In this document: positions 1-12,490 of the stretch, one piece after another
How positions within the stretch are numbered: the stretch's first letter is position 1
How the letters are laid out: each line of letters opens with the position of its first letter
Assembly (NCBI GenBank): GCA_964017065.1
Contig: OZ024788.1
Coordinates: forward strand, 6,701,182 to 6,765,181
DNA from: Haliclona indistincta
Taxonomy: Eukaryota; Porifera; Demospongiae; Haplosclerida; Chalinidae
Direction: 5' to 3'
Length of the DNA: 64,000 nt
The notes under the pieces: generated by a model
What the model was told of the DNA's origin: nothing
Database searches by the model: none
The model's input: the letters and a program-made list of their open reading frames with translations, nothing else
Made by a program: the position numbers and the translations under genes

Positions 1-3000
1 TCATCTTCTATTATCCTCACATCAGACAATGACCCTGCTGTAGACAATGAATCTTCAAGTTTATTACAGCACACATTCATATACACATGCACAGACGCTG
101 CAAACACACACCTTGTGCTAAAAGTGGTTGCTTAGTGACTAGTGGTGACTCTAATAGATCAGTAGCCACAACAGCTGCAGTTCCAGTGGCTGAGAATATG
201 CACAAACTGTCACTGTACAAAAAAACAGCATCATACACAGATGATTTACATTTTGATAATATTTTATTGAACACGACTTGATTATTTTATAACTGTCTCC
301 CCTTGAAAGACAGTCTTGTTCTCCCCTAGAGGAACCCTTATAACTTATTTTTCTATAGGGAATACTTGTTTGGGTGATGGGAGTAACCAACAACAACATT
401 TATAGCCTCACATGGGAAATTTAAAGACTAGGGCAAAGCAAGCTCTATCAAAGCAGTAGCCAGAAAGGTGGAGCACAAAATTACATGTGTATCAACCTGC
501 TCTGCCTGCCCAACATTTATACAACTGAAGACAGCTATAACCGGAAAGCCATTAAAATACACATGTTGTTATTGGAGTGGTAGACAGAAAAGGAGAATAA
601 AAAATCAAAAAAATAGTGGGAGCACTATTCAGACTAGCCTCGTCTCCAGTGCAGTCCCTCAAAGGAGGGCCTAGCTGGTATACACTGACTGCGCATGCGC
701 TGAAACACGTGCGCATGCTGCACGTGCGAATGCGTGGAAACACTGAAACACGTGCGAATGCGTGGAAACACGTGCGCATGATGAATTATTAATTACAGGA
801 GTCAAAGTATGACGTTAGAATATTCCAACGACTGGAGCGCAAAAGATAGAGCATCCCCAAACAACATCTCTGTAATGCTCTAGGAGGGGCTCGAGCGTAA
901 CTGATCAGCAGCTGTTCACTGACAGTGAGCTGTATTATTTTCTATGTCATACGTGGTACGGACGTGTACCGAAGGTATCCTATTTTCCCAGAAAATCTGG
1001 GAAATCTGGGAAATCAAACTGTCACTGTACAAAAACAGCATCATACACAGATGATTTACATTTTGATAATATTTTATTGAACTCGACTTGATTATTGTAT
1101 AACTGTCTCCCCTTGAAAGATAGTCTTGTTCTTGCCTAGAGGAACCCTTATAACTTATTTTTCTACAGGGAATACTTGTTTGGGTGATGGGAGTAACCAA
1201 CAACAACATTTATAGCCTCACATGGGAAATTTAAAGACAAGGGCAAAGCAAGCTCTATCAAAGCAGTAGCCAGAAAGGCGGAGCACAAAATTACATGTGG
1301 GCAAACAAGCTGCCTATCAACTTGCATTTCTAGACAATGGCAAAGCAAGCCCTTATCAAAGCAGTAGCCAGAAAGGTGGAGCACAAAATTACATGTGGGA
1401 AAACAAGCTACCCATCAATCTGCATTTCTAGACAATGGCAAAGCAAGCCCTTATCAAAGCAGTAGCCAGAAAGGTGGAGCACAAAATTACATGTGGGAAA
1501 ACAAGCTGCCTATCAACCTGCGCTGCCTGCCCAACATTTATACAACTGAAGACAGCTATAACCTGAAAGCCATTAAAATACACATGTTGTTATTGGAGTG
1601 GTAGACAGAAAAGGAGAATAAAAAATCAAAAAAATAGTGGGAGCACTATTCAGACTAGCCTGGTCTCCAGTGCAGTCCCTCAAAGGAGGGCCTGGGGACG
1701 AGGCTATATTCAGACTACAGACATACCATACTTGTCTTGATTATTTAATATCCCAGTGAAAGGGGGCAAACTCCTCATCACATTAATATTTAAGTAATCA
1801 AATAGCTGATACTCTATTGAAAGTCAAGGTTGACCTTCTGCTTGTTGTATAAAAAAAATTGACAGTGATTGTGCAACATTTAGCTGAGAAGCTACCATTT
1901 AATTACAGTTGAAAATTCCATGAGGCGTTTGCTCCCTTTTCGCATGCACAGTCACCTATTTTGCCTCATGAATCTGTCCCTTACATGAGTGCATATGCAC
2001 AGTTGCACACGCAGTTACTCACCAAATGCTGGTCTGTTCTGAATAACCAATAACTGCGTTGCAGCCCATTGCACGAAAATGTGCCTTGATTTCCCCACGT
2101 ACCTCTCTCCACCATGCATCTCTCGTCTCAGGCTCATCTGAAACAGACAGATATGAGTGAATGAAAGCATCTATAGTATACCAGGGTTGTTGATCTCATC
2201 CAATAGTTTCACAGAGCGGGCACTCACTACACCTGCCAGGCTCTTCACAAATCCTCGAGAAAATGACCGCAGAGTGTAAAATGGAAATTCCTGAGTGCAA
2301 TAATTTATTTGCAGTACAAATTTGTTGCCTTACTGATAAGGTATAAGCTCTTAATTGAAGTAGGTGAGCGTGGCCGCCACTCCCAGTTGAAGTGCCCAGC
2401 AAGAGCGCACTGATATCTAACAATGAACACATACTACTTACACATGTGGGTCGTGGTAGGTATGTTTACCTGCTTTTGATGGCGAGGCAGGAATCACCTC
2501 AGACTCAGAAGAGGAGACTTTTCTGAGACGAAGTGACAGTGGTACTTTCTCAAAAGTAGGCGGAGCAGTAGGTGGAGCTATACCATCACCACAAAATACA
2601 GCACTGTCTTCAGCATTTCTGAATGAACAGAGACACAGTATTGTAAATGTAGAAATTTCTGCCATGTAAAATTTCATGTTTTCGTCAAGATGCCCAAATT
2701 TTGCAGGAAATTTTTTTCCAATATAAGTGGGGATTACGAGAAACTTTAAGGGACTTCACGACGAACTAGAGAAACTGCTCAATTTGCGTGCTGTTTTTTC
2801 TGGCTCACCATCTAGTACTCTACGGCGACTTTACCAACTGCTGGGCGGTCATAGGGTGGAGCTAGAGGGCCGAGGGACCCAAATGTTTTACGACATAGTT
2901 CAATTGTTGTGCAAACCACAAAACTAATTAAATATTCGCAGCCTTGTAACTGACAGACTGAACACTGTACGCAAAAACGCATGCATACGTTTGCTCACCA

Positions 3001-6000
3001 CGAGCCATTCAGTTCACAAATCCATTTTGGTGGGCGTGGCTTGTCTGCCCATTGAATTAGTTTTTTTCTCTTTGTACAGTGTTTGCCCCGCCCACGAACA
3101 GATTTGTGAGTTTCTTTGTTGGTGACTGTCTTTGACCAAGCTTTGTTTGCCCGAAGAAACTGAAATTGTCGTCATTCTGATGTTCGTCGTGTTGTCCCTT
3201 AAAAGCACCCACAAAAAACGCAAAAAAATTCACGCACGAAATCTTTACATTTACGGTGTTAACTACAATTCTACCCTCTTCTTTCTCTTTTCTTATGTCT
3301 CTCCCTCCCTCCTTCTCTCTTTTGCCTACCTTAAGCTTTCATTAAAGTTCCCTGAACTGGTGCTGCTGTTCAGTTGCTGTGAGGAGGTGTGACCAAGATG
3401 AGAAGGAGATGAGAGATGAGCCGGAGATGATGACAGCTTTACACAAGTACCAATTCCTCGCACTACTATACCGGACTCTCCTTCCAGGTCAAAACTTTGA
3501 GAATACCTGTGAGAAATAACCGTAGAGCAGATCTCACAGATTGTCAAAAGTTGAATTTCACAAGTATGAGGTATAAATATTGGACACAAAATTAATCTAC
3601 TTATGAAATTTTCTTGCCCTACGTATGGTATGATATATTGAGGTTTGTGACAATAGAGACTTGTGATTATGATGGTTTAATTATTGTACATACCGTAAAC
3701 GTAGAAATTTTCGCTATGTAAATTTTTCGCATTTTTGTCAAGATGTCGAAATTTTTTGGGTAAAAATTTGTTGCTCCAAAATAATGGGGATTATGCAAAA
3801 TTTTCGTGCTTTGAGAAAACCCACAAAAATGCACAATTCTTTCATGCGTGAAATTTCTACGTTTACGGTACCTAACAAAAAAGGTGCATGTACCTACCCT
3901 ATGATAGCATTTCCACCCGCTTCAAGAGCTTTCACACCGATCCGACGCTGGAGCTCTCCTGCACACGAAGAATACAACACATGACAAGAAGACCCAGTCT
4001 ATGAATTTGAAATGACCTAAAATAGTCCAACAACATGCAAGCAGTAATTTAGAACTCTCCAACCACTGTAGTGGTTTGGTAGCTCAGGTAACAAGACCAA
4101 GAAAAGTGACAGTATTTCAAATGACTGAATTTTTCTCGCAAATTTTTTGGTTAAACTCAGTGCTGTCTGGAGTTGGAAAGTAATTTTTGGTACCTTTCCG
4201 AGCGTTCTAGTTTTCAACTGACTATATTGTTGCAAGATTTGTTGCACCAGATTTGTGCAGCACAATTTTTGTTCAGTCCTTCGACAGCGCTTCATTGCTT
4301 TGTATGTCAGAGAAGGAACACATGCAGGTTTATAAATCTCGTGCTGCGGCAAAAATATGAAAGTGTTGCTCTCTGTATCTCTGCGTGTGCGTAAACTACA
4401 GCTGTATTGATTCAAGCTATCTTCACAGGCTACTGACTGCATGACTTTGAAGTTTCTGCACAAAACTGATACCGCATACATGTAGCTAGAAATTTTGGTG
4501 GACAAAATTTTGGCGAATGTCCCTATTTGCGTTTGGCGATTTTAATTTTGGCGCCCAGCGCCTCGCTCACGTATTACTGCAATAGAAAAACAGATTTTGG
4601 CGACTATAATTTTGCCGAATGCTTGACGATTCGCCAAAATTTTAGTCTACCAAAATATCTAGCTGTATGGTAACTAGCAAACAGCCAGATAAAGCTAACA
4701 TAGAAAGATAACATAAACCAATTAAGCCCACTAGACGATATCAACAATGTCTAAACAAGACACAAAATATAGGATATAATTATTTCGCCAGGTCTGTGAC
4801 CGGCTGTCCCACTCACCCGACAATTTGAGAAACAAGCGCTGCCTTGCTTCATTCGAAGTTCGTGGTGTCCTGATCTTGTCTATCCACTGTCATGTGATCG
4901 ATATATCAAATCATGTGACAGTCACATGACTAACCTGATACTCAGGGTCGTCATTCACGACCAGCTCCTCAACAAAACCGGGGATGGCTGTGATGATATA
5001 AGAGCTAGGTATACCAGGTCCTGCAATAGAGAAGAAAAAATCTATGACAACCGTAAATTTTCAAACATGTTAAGTTTCAAACACAAACTAAAATATGAAC
5101 TTGTGTACTAAAGTCATCATTTTTTCTTCTGTCAGAGCCCAGATCAGACATGGATATGCTATTGATCTATTGCTGCTTAACTCTGGTCGTCCATTGTGTA
5201 ATCCTAGAGTTCTAATGAACACATACCTATGTGCTGACTAAGATCTACATAGTCAGATAAAAATTGATGATAGCATAGCTACTCATATATTACACTAGCA
5301 GACTAACAGTTGGTTAGCACATCACAGAAGGCCTCAAGAAAGACTGTTACCCTATGATCCTTTAATGTGGATGGCTTTGTCGTTCTTTTCTTCTCCATGC
5401 GGTGCATGTGAGATTGAGTCGATATGGATAGGAGGTTGGGTTACACACCCACAATGAGGAAGAAGCTGCAGAGATTGTTTTCGTGGAGATTTTCGAGCGA
5501 TAAGACGCAAACAAGCATGTTTTTGGACGACACACACATAATACTCAAACTCAAATGCATAATCCTTCCACGTATTGATCATTGTGATAAGCCTACGTAG
5601 TTGTCTGATCACACTACTGCCCACACACAGGTGGGCAAGCTGATTGATTCTAATACACACATATCCTTTTCAAAACCATTTTCTAATGCACTCACAACTA
5701 GCAACTACATGGCAACTATGATGATCTCAATTCCAATGTTGTGTGTGTTCATTATCTGTCACATTTACCTGAGAAGAATTTGATCTCACTGGAGGAGTGT
5801 TTGAAGCGATGCTGATCTCTAATGAGCTCCACTTCAACACGAACAAACACCTCTCCTCGAACACCTAATAAATAACACAAGACTCTCTCTGTATTATTTT
5901 CTAGAAAATTCAACTAGCCCTAAACACATGCAATTTCTTTTGCAAGTTCCTACTACATGCGTATGCTAATTGTTTTTATCTGGCACGTCAATGTGTACCA

Positions 6001-8188
6001 CATAGCTAAATATTTTAGTGGACTAAAATTTTGACGAATCGTCAAGCATTAGCCAAAATCTGCTTTTCTATTACAGTAATACGTGAGCCAGGGTCTTTTT
6101 ATGAGAGCTAAGACATAAACAATATTATTATTATTACATGTACGTGCTGCTCACATGAGAGTATGTACATCAACTTCAATTAGTTTACAATGCTACATGA
6201 TCTAAACTCATTCCAAATGGTCTTGTACTCATACCTGCGGCTGTGGTCAAGAACTTTGACTGACCAATCAAGCCTTGACCGCTTGACCATATCGATGCTG
6301 CCGTATTGGGGCATGAGACAGCCCCTGGTAATTAGCTACAATGACTGGAGCAACACGATCACAACCATTTCTCTATTTGTTTGACCACTTGACCAAATAC
6401 TGGCCGCAGTCGCAGATGTGAGTACAAGACGAATTGAAGCGACCATTCCTCGTCCCTCTTACCATGTAGAGTGTCGAATATCGGAAACCATCCCTCAAGA
6501 GGTATTGGACTAGATCCAGTAACTAGGGAACCAGGAGTCACATACACCTGAGAGAGATGAGAAATGTAACATTAGAAACCAAAGAGAACCTACTCTTCCA
6601 ATGGCATCATGAGCACTATACATGTCGTGATCCATTACTCTGTCATGGGCGGAGTCAATAACAATGAATGATCTGTGCTATAATGAGCTTACTTCAACTG
6701 CAGTGGTTCATCTTGCAATTCTTCATCTGTTACCTAATCGTTGCAAAGCAGGATTAAGGGTGGAAATCCCAAACATCAGGATTACGAATATTTTGGTTTC
6801 TACTGTTAGTTGAAGGTTTGGTCAGTCACACTGATCACCCAAGAAAGTCGCCATTCGTCTTGTGGGCGTAGCAAGCCCCACCCAATGACGAAAAGTTGCG
6901 TTTGTTTCCTGAGCATGCCACACCCACAAAAAATGTCAGACATAAACTTTGGTACACAAGGAAGAAACGTATGTATCGGATTTTGCAAAAAGGTCTCTGT
7001 CTGTAAGTTACAGAGGGGCGAATATTTAATGAGAACAAACGATTTCGGCAAAAATCCCCTACCAGCAAGAGCGATGGAAGAAGATACATCTCCTTTTGCC
7101 AGAGCGCCAAAAAAATGCCACCTGACGCCCTCCCGCCCTCCCCACGACCCACCCACCCCTATGTGGGTCTCTGGTGATTGCCGAGTACGAAATAATTTTG
7201 TTCCAAATACGGCAAGTGCTACTGGAGTGTGGGTACACCCATTTTCCTTGTAAAACGGGCAAGTAATAGCCAGGACACTGTAGATTATATTGTGCAAAGG
7301 ACAGCAAGAAAGAAAAGTTCGGGTTTTCCTGGCTTAAGATTACACAAAGCACAAGATCGAAAATACAAGTAGATACTTTTAGTGGAAATTATGCCTCATT
7401 CAAAATTGTCAATGCTACCTACACCTACTTGGTCATGCTCCAATATGACAAAAGCAAGCAGTTATACATAGAAACAGCTTCGCAGAGCTTGCGCATAAGT
7501 GCTACAGTCAACAAAAGGCTGTCCCGAGAGTTGTATGACCCAAGTGAAGTAGTCATGACAATGCATTTGTTTTGTAAGGCGGTTTTTTGGGCTTTTATTT
7601 AGCTCATTTTAGAGCTAAATAAAATGTGTTCTGAGACGACTCAGTTGAGCTCACCCAAACATCATTTCGCTGTAGCACTATTCAGTGAGTTACTGGATGA
7701 TCAACTTCCTGAGCTAGCTCGTAAAACCTCACTACAGCTAAAACAAATGATTTGTGTATAGACTTATCTGTGTCATACAAATCTCAGACAGTGTTTCGTT
7801 CGCTATGCACGAGTTCTGCGAACCTGATTCCGGGTATAATACAGCTTGCTTCACCATCAATGGGGCGTAATCAAATAGGCCTAACAACAATGATAAGTTA
7901 TTGATGTGCAATTATGCAAGTGCTTTATCTTGTAAGATCATTGTAGGGCTTACAGTAAAAGAATACCAGTTTGGAGCCCACTGAGGGTTGAGAGTTTTGT
8001 GGCACACTTCAGTTTTTTGGAAACCTTGAGCCAGACGCATCTGTACAAGTGACAATGCAAGGCAGAATTTATGCACATGATGAATGGCGAGGTAGTACCT
8101 CCACAAATGCATCCGTCAACTCGCTGCTGCGATCCATGATGGGCAGATCCCGGGCTCGGATCACTTTGACCTTCACAACAGCCGGCAT
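1..8188 (-). CDS. C2CD5: C2 domain-containing protein 5 (C2CD5/CDP138-like), 5' part, cut by window edge
   Basis: In mammals C2CD5 is a calcium- and phospholipid-binding C2 protein that acts in insulin-stimulated GLUT4 vesicle fusion. Fifteen exons are visible: 8099-8188, 7954-8040, 6693-6733, 6594-6639, 6463-6547, 5769-5864, 4935-5020, 4817-4886, 3898-3958, 3330-3506, 2470-2618, 2182-2290, 2023-2137, 112-212 and 1-37. The start ATG opens MPAVVKVKVIRARDLPIMDR, matching the family N-terminus. The C2 domain (about residues 1-110) includes TLNPQW and GWFPIFDTLHG. Later exons carry GFVEELVVNDDPEYQ, FDLEGESGIVV, GVVSARSVKLLDEINNP, DEPETRDAWW and FSATGTAAVV. About 450 residues are present; the family is about 1,000, so the 3' half lies outside. 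Exon phases agree except between 2470 and 2290, so a small exon there is probably missed. The start is head-to-head with an S9 peptidase pseudogene about 70 bp away. Identity is secure; exact splice points are by eye. Confidence 0.93.
205..1704. repeat. Tandemly duplicated intronic sequence around a MITE in a C2CD5 intron
   Basis: Bases about 205-655 recur at about 1017-1675 with high identity. Within the second copy, a unit of about 90 bp (gcaaagcaagcccttatcaa and following) repeats three times. Between the two copies (637-1012) lies sequence of the palindromic family seen complete at 57983-58365, beginning gcctcgtctccag. A 49-bp remnant joining both ends of that family sits at 1656-1704. 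All of this lies in the 1.8-kb intron between the exons at 2023-2137 and 112-212. Confidence 0.75.
2638..3262. mobile_element. Old MITE-like element with inverted ends, C2CD5 intron
   Basis: The left part (tgtaaatgtagaaatttctg, about 2638-2750) and the right end (about 3205-3262, ctttacatttacggtg) match the two ends of the 180-bp element at 3691-3870. The middle, about 2750-3200, has inner inverted arms (cacgacgaac near 2758; gttcgtcgtg near 3182). This looks like a longer or nested relative of the neighbouring MITE. Confidence 0.55.
3691..3870. mobile_element. 180-bp palindromic MITE, TACCGTA ends
   Basis: The terminal inverted repeats are taccgtaaacgtagaaattt and aaatttctacgtttacggta. The right end lies only 28 bp from the splice donor of the C2CD5 exon at 3898-3958, so the insertion sits close to a functional splice site. 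It has no coding capacity and must be non-autonomous. Confidence 0.75.
4481..4672. mobile_element. MITE-like palindrome, 'aaattttggtgga' family
   Basis: Inverted ends read agctagaaattttggtggac and the complement of ctaccaaaatatctagct. The core contains the motif attactgcaatagaaaaaca. It lies in a C2CD5 intron. A half copy of the same family is at 6003-6105, and a related full copy lies in a glycogen synthase intron at 29898-30052. Confidence 0.6.
6003..6105. mobile_element. Truncated copy of the 4481-4672 MITE family
   Basis: One end (ctaaatattttagtggacta) and the shared core (tctattacagtaatacgtga) are present, but the opposite inverted end is missing. It lies in the C2CD5 intron between exons 5769-5864 and 6463-6547. 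Confidence 0.5.
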
Positions 8189-8254
8189 TCTGGCAGCAAA
8201 GCACGGCAAAGCACTGAAAGCACCTAGCTCGCCTTCTCCACGAGCAACGGGATG

Positions 8255-9527
8255 AATACAACGGGTTAAAAATTGCCGACTCCGCCTCTTTCCACGTGTA
8301 CTACTCTCGAGCTCGTCCAGACCGTGCACGTACCAGACGTATGTTAGAGCAGTTAGTTGCAAGAGTCAAGTCTCCTGATGTAGATCCTCCAGACTCGCTG
8401 TAAGCATGCAATAATTTTTTAATTGCCTTGGGTACGAGATAGAGGGAGGAATACAATACTCAGTGATTTGCACAGTTCATGAAGTAAGACAATCCTCATC
8501 AAGAAACAGTAACACTATCACAGAATCGTGACAGCCTTAGCATCGTGCCTGTGTGGTGTTTGATGTAATGTGACGTCATCACATACAGGTCTGCATGCAT
8601 ATGGTGACTGATGAGAGAAGTCTCAAATTTAACAATAAACTGTGGTTAGTGCAAAATTTGTAAGATCTAAAATTTTCGCTTATTACATAGTACTACCAAA
8701 TGATGTGTGATGTCCTTATCAATTAAGTACATGTATTTGTTTTCTTTTTTCCCTTTGGGTGTGGCCCTCGTTATAAAAGAATTATAAAAAGTTTGGTTAC
8801 ACAGAAATGGTCAAAACAAGACAGTGTGAATTGCTGTGTGAATAAACAACACCAAGGTGAATCCAGACTAGTTAGGATAATGGGACATCACTGTCTTTAT
8901 ATACATGTAGTTGTCACATGACTGTTGCCATGACGAGAGACAACAAGTATGTCACATGTATAGTCACATCCTCAACACGAACATCCAGCGAGGTGTGATT
9001 AAAAATCCCTCTTGTGCGAGTTTCAATGTGTACTCTCTCTCTCTCTAGGTTCGAATTCTCCAGACTTCATCACTGAACTCTCCTCAACTTGTGAGGCCGC
9101 TCCAGTCAGGGGTCCACTACTATATTGACCACGCCCATAATCAGTTCTACATTCTCACTGACATTTATTCAGAGTATGCGGTAAATTTAATGTGCCCTCT
9201 GCAACAATGTTTTGCTGTGTGAATATAGGTTATGACGTCTTGTGATGATGAACCTGAAAATTGGACTTCTTACTTTACCAGTTTGCCTCTGTACATAATG
9301 CAATAATTGAGCATTTTATCTCCCTTGTTTCCTTTTCCTCTCTCTCTCTCTTTCCCTCTCTCTCTCTCTCTCTGTTCCTTCCTTCCTTCCTCCCTCCCTC
9401 CCTCCCTCCCTCCCTCCCTCTCTCTCTCTCCCTTCCTCCCTACCTCTCTCTCTCTCCCTCTCTCTCTCTCCCTCTTTCTCTCTCTCCCTCTTTCTCTCTC
9501 TCTCTCTCCCTCTCTTTCTCTCTCTCT

Positions 9528-9608
<81 letters not shown>

Positions 9609-10485
9609 CCTCCCTCCCTCCCTCCCTCTCTCTCTCTCTCTCTCTCTCCCCCTCTCTCCCTCCCTCCCTCCCTCGCTCCCTACCTCTCTCTCTCTCTCTC
9701 TCTCCTTTCTGTGTCCAGTTTATTATACAAGATATTGAACTATTCCGTGATTTTCTACTCATCTATGGCACCAGTCGCTCGCTCACTCCAGCCGTAGCTA
9801 TCAAACCTACTTCTACCAATGACCAACAACACAGATTAATAGTAATAATATTATTTCTTGAGACATATGCCTTAGTCTACCACTTCTGTTCAGCATTTTG
9901 ATGGTTTCACTGATATGCAGAGGTCAAATCAGGTACACAGTACACACATTATGGACTAGCTGAACAACATCAGAGTATTTGGTGTAACTCGGTATGTGCA
10001 TGTGTCTTGTTCTGCAGCCATTTCATGCTGACACCTGCAAACTTATGCTCTCTTCTCTTGTTTCTCCACCCACTCTGAAAGAGATCAGCTTAAAAGACGA
10101 CAAAACTCAAGTAAAGATGATGTATTTGTTACAGCTAGCACATGTTATGTTATATACTGCAGTCAGTGTTGCGTCAAGATTCCCGATATGCTCTTGATAA
10201 GACTACAGCTGTTAGTGCTGTAAGTGCATAAATCTTACAGTTTGTCATTTTACATATGTCACACGTTCAGATAGCAGTGGTACAAGTGTGCCGATGAGTT
10301 TATTCTATACTACTGTCAAAAGACAGGTCAGACCCTCTCTTTCACAAAGTAGATCTAAATGTTTATGGCAAGTGGGCATTGACATGTTCAAAACTTACTG
10401 TATGTTATGATCACATGGACTACCTGAGTGAGGTATGATGTCACTGATTCAGAGTAGATGGATTATAGCATTCTGTCATATTTAG
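8255..10485 (+). pseudogene. Decayed 5' half of an S9 prolyl-oligopeptidase gene
   Basis: This is a plus-strand copy of the first eleven or so exons of the minus-strand S9 peptidase gene at 20891-24726. Matching pieces include LEQLVARVKSP (near 8350), VRILQTSSLNSPQ (9047), the exon opening VMTSCDDEPENW (9232), FIIQDIELFRDFLL (after the CT tract, 9718), HFDGFTDMQ (about 9895), LQPFHADTCKLM (10015) and SVLRQDSRYALDK (10150). The next exon has lost about 8 bp of the EPR segment and shifts frame near 10305. The last recognisable exon (about 10396-10480) has deletions and an in-frame stop. The catalytic exons are absent. It is the remnant of an inverted segmental duplication; the upstream exons stay surprisingly clean. 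Confidence 0.85.
9338..9713 (+). repeat. (CT)n/(CCCT)n pyrimidine microsatellite
   Basis: About 375 bp of almost pure pyrimidine on the plus strand ends just before tttctgtgtccag, the 3' splice site of the next exon of the S9 pseudogene. Poly-Ser/Leu open frames here are artefacts of the repeat. The intact minus-strand gene has the equivalent tract at 23268-23505. Confidence 0.95.
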
Positions 10486-10873
10486 GTGCAAAAATAGTAC
10501 GTGTACTATTAATAGTACATGGAGCTTATCATTCCAAGGAGAGCACAACTTTGAATAGTGCAGTGATAATAACACAAATATTTCTGTCACTCGCCGTGTT
10601 GAAAAAAACTTCCTTATTAGTGTATGAGCCGTACAGCCACACAGACATTCGCTGTACTAGGGCTGCTAAGAGGGGTTCCACTTTGAATCTTTTGAAGTTG
10701 TGCATCCATGCAGAGAATCAGTCTTAAATCTGTAGCTCACCCAGTCGTGCTCTTTACATGAATCTGCCCACTTTTGCAAACAATTTCCAAGTCTACCTAG
10801 CTGTATTATATGTTGTTTGGCAAGTAGCAAAGTGATGATCATAATATTTATTGCGCTATCAAAAATGGTATTC
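10486..10873. other. Intergenic, nothing recognised
   Basis: No homologous coding, RNA gene or clear repeat is seen. The short open frames lack recognisable domains or splice context. Confidence 0.5.
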
Positions 10874-11246
10874 ATGGGCGTAGGAACAGGGGGGCCACAG
10901 GGGCCAGGGCCCCCCTTATTTTTGAGCTTACCTATAGAGTTGTTCAGAAAGTACCCAGCAAGTCTGTTGCATTGCCAACGAGTCTCAGTTTAATACCTAG
11001 ACCACTACACTATATATACACTGCCATGCCATCAGTGCAGCTAATAAAATTTCAAATTTTTTTATTCTAAATGTTAGACCTTTAAATAGAGAGCCACATG
11101 GCAGTTGGGAACGTTAAACGTTTCAACGTTGAGACTACGCTGAAATAACGCCCCTTATGAATATTAATTAGCAAAATTTTTCGGCTCACTCCGCTCGCCT
11201 AAATCTTGGGCCCCCCCTGCTCAAAAAATCTTCCTACGCCACTGGT
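10874..11246. mobile_element. MITE-like element with GGCGTAGGAA...TTCCTACGCC ends
   Basis: Imperfect terminal inverted repeats: gggcgtaggaacaggggggc on the left and the complement of tcttcctacgccact with a preceding gggccccccctgctc on the right. The interior of about 300 bp is non-coding. Confidence 0.65.
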
Positions 11247-11249
11247 ATT

Positions 11250-11440
11250 TAACATTTACCTGACAATGGTTCATTCTGGGCATTGTTGCATAAAGGCGGT
11301 AGGCAAGAAAGAAGGAAAAGATGAAAGTCGAGTTTCACCACTAGTACTTCCAGGTTCGTCGCTAAAGAAATCCGTTCCAGCAATCTCTGTGCTACTGTAG
11401 AGTTGGTGGCAACGCCAGAGAGCAGATTTAATTGTATGTA
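11250..11440. repeat. Dispersed repeat also present in the ITFG2 intron
   Basis: The segment from gcataaaggcggtaggcaag through ccagagagcagattta resembles 55029-55200 (cgtaaaggcgctaggcgagt ... cagagagcagatctaa) over about 160 bp with indels. It is a two-copy dispersed repeat of unknown type. Confidence 0.5.
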
Positions 11441-11573
11441 CTATTCTAATTCATCACCAGGTGACATATTGGCACTTTTAGACACCATTTTGGCCCCTAC
11501 ACTAAGGGTATGTCCCTTATGTAAAACCAATTAGTATGTCATTATAATTATAGTCTGAGTAGAGTGAAGTAGT

Positions 11574-11690
11574 ACTCTCCTCTGCTATTTTTGGAGGACA
11601 AAAATAGCAGCTCTCCTGCAGCTATTTTTGGAGGACAAAAATAGCTGCTTGCGCTAGCTCTCCTCTGCTATTTCCTGTTTTTCTGCTACC
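11574..11690. repeat. Short tandem hairpin repeats
   Basis: The phrase ctatttttggaggacaaaaa tag occurs twice in tandem, each forming an inverted repeat (ctatttttg / caaaaatag), with a third partial copy. It borders the C2CD5 exon fossil. Confidence 0.6.
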
Positions 11691-12277
11691 ACTGCAATAA
11701 CAACTTGTCTAAGGTTGCAGCTGTCTTCTGTTGTATAAATTTTGCTGGTTGATAGGCTGGCTTGTTTGTCCAAATGTAATTTTGTGCTCCACCTTTCTGG
11801 CTACTGCTTTGATAAGGGCTTCTTTTGTCCTTGTCTAGAAGGTTCTCTTGTGAGAATAATTATGAATGTTATTACCCAAAACTCCCATCACCCAAATCCT
11901 CGCCCATCATTGTAAGGGTTACAAAAACTGAGGCAAAAACAAGGAACACTTTCAAAAATGTAAAGCTGAAGTTTATCACTTCTGTACAAGATACACACTG
12001 TACTAGAACTAGGAGATATATATGGATATGAAATAATCAGGTTGCACTACTTCTCATTATACATGTAGTATCAAAATGCCTGAATTATGAGAGACAATAA
12101 TTTATAAATCATCTTTCGTTACAATAAATATTATGGTGCTGTTCCTCTTTCTGTGTATGATGCTGTTTTTGTACAACATATTCTCAGCCACTGGAACTGC
12201 AGCTGTTGTGGCTACTGATCTATTAGAGTCACCACTAGTCACTAAGCAACCACTATTCTTAACACAAGGTGCCTCGG

Positions 12278-12373
<96 letters not shown>

Positions 12374-12490
12374 ACACGGTGTGTGTGTGTGTGTATGTGT
12401 GTTCGCGTACGTGAGCAGTAATAAACTTGAAGGTTCATTGTCTACTGCATGCAGGGCCATTGTCTGATGTGAGGATAATAGATGAGGTAA
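11690..12490 (+). pseudogene. Fossil C2CD5 exons in inverted orientation
   Basis: About 12175-12270 copies the C2CD5 exon at 112-212 on the opposite strand: FSATGTAAVVATDLLESP is preserved. The segment near 12448-12482 copies the next exon (window bases 1-37) and its acceptor region. Upstream, 11695-11850 matches intron sequence around 430-580 and 1450-1570. The donor side has been replaced by a long TG tract, and no other C2CD5 exons lie nearby, so it is non-functional as a gene. Confidence 0.8.
12285..12412 (+). repeat. (TG)n microsatellite
   Basis: About 60 near-perfect TG units sit exactly where the splice donor of the copied C2CD5 exon should be (the original reads gtgtgtgttt after the exon). 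The donor itself is therefore a likely seed for the expansion. Confidence 0.95.

Noticed and set aside
4017..4505. 162-residue minus-strand frame
   Set aside because: Falls in a C2CD5 intron and runs into a MITE end; composition and content look random.
6806..7297. 163- and 147-residue overlapping frames on both strands
   Set aside because: They lie inside a C2CD5 intron, overlap each other on opposite strands and show no family motif or splice context.
9261..9797. 178-residue open frame (and similar poly-Ser/Leu, Arg/Glu, Cys/Val or Thr/His frames elsewhere)
   Set aside because: They are translations of CT, GA, TG or CA microsatellites in introns or spacers.
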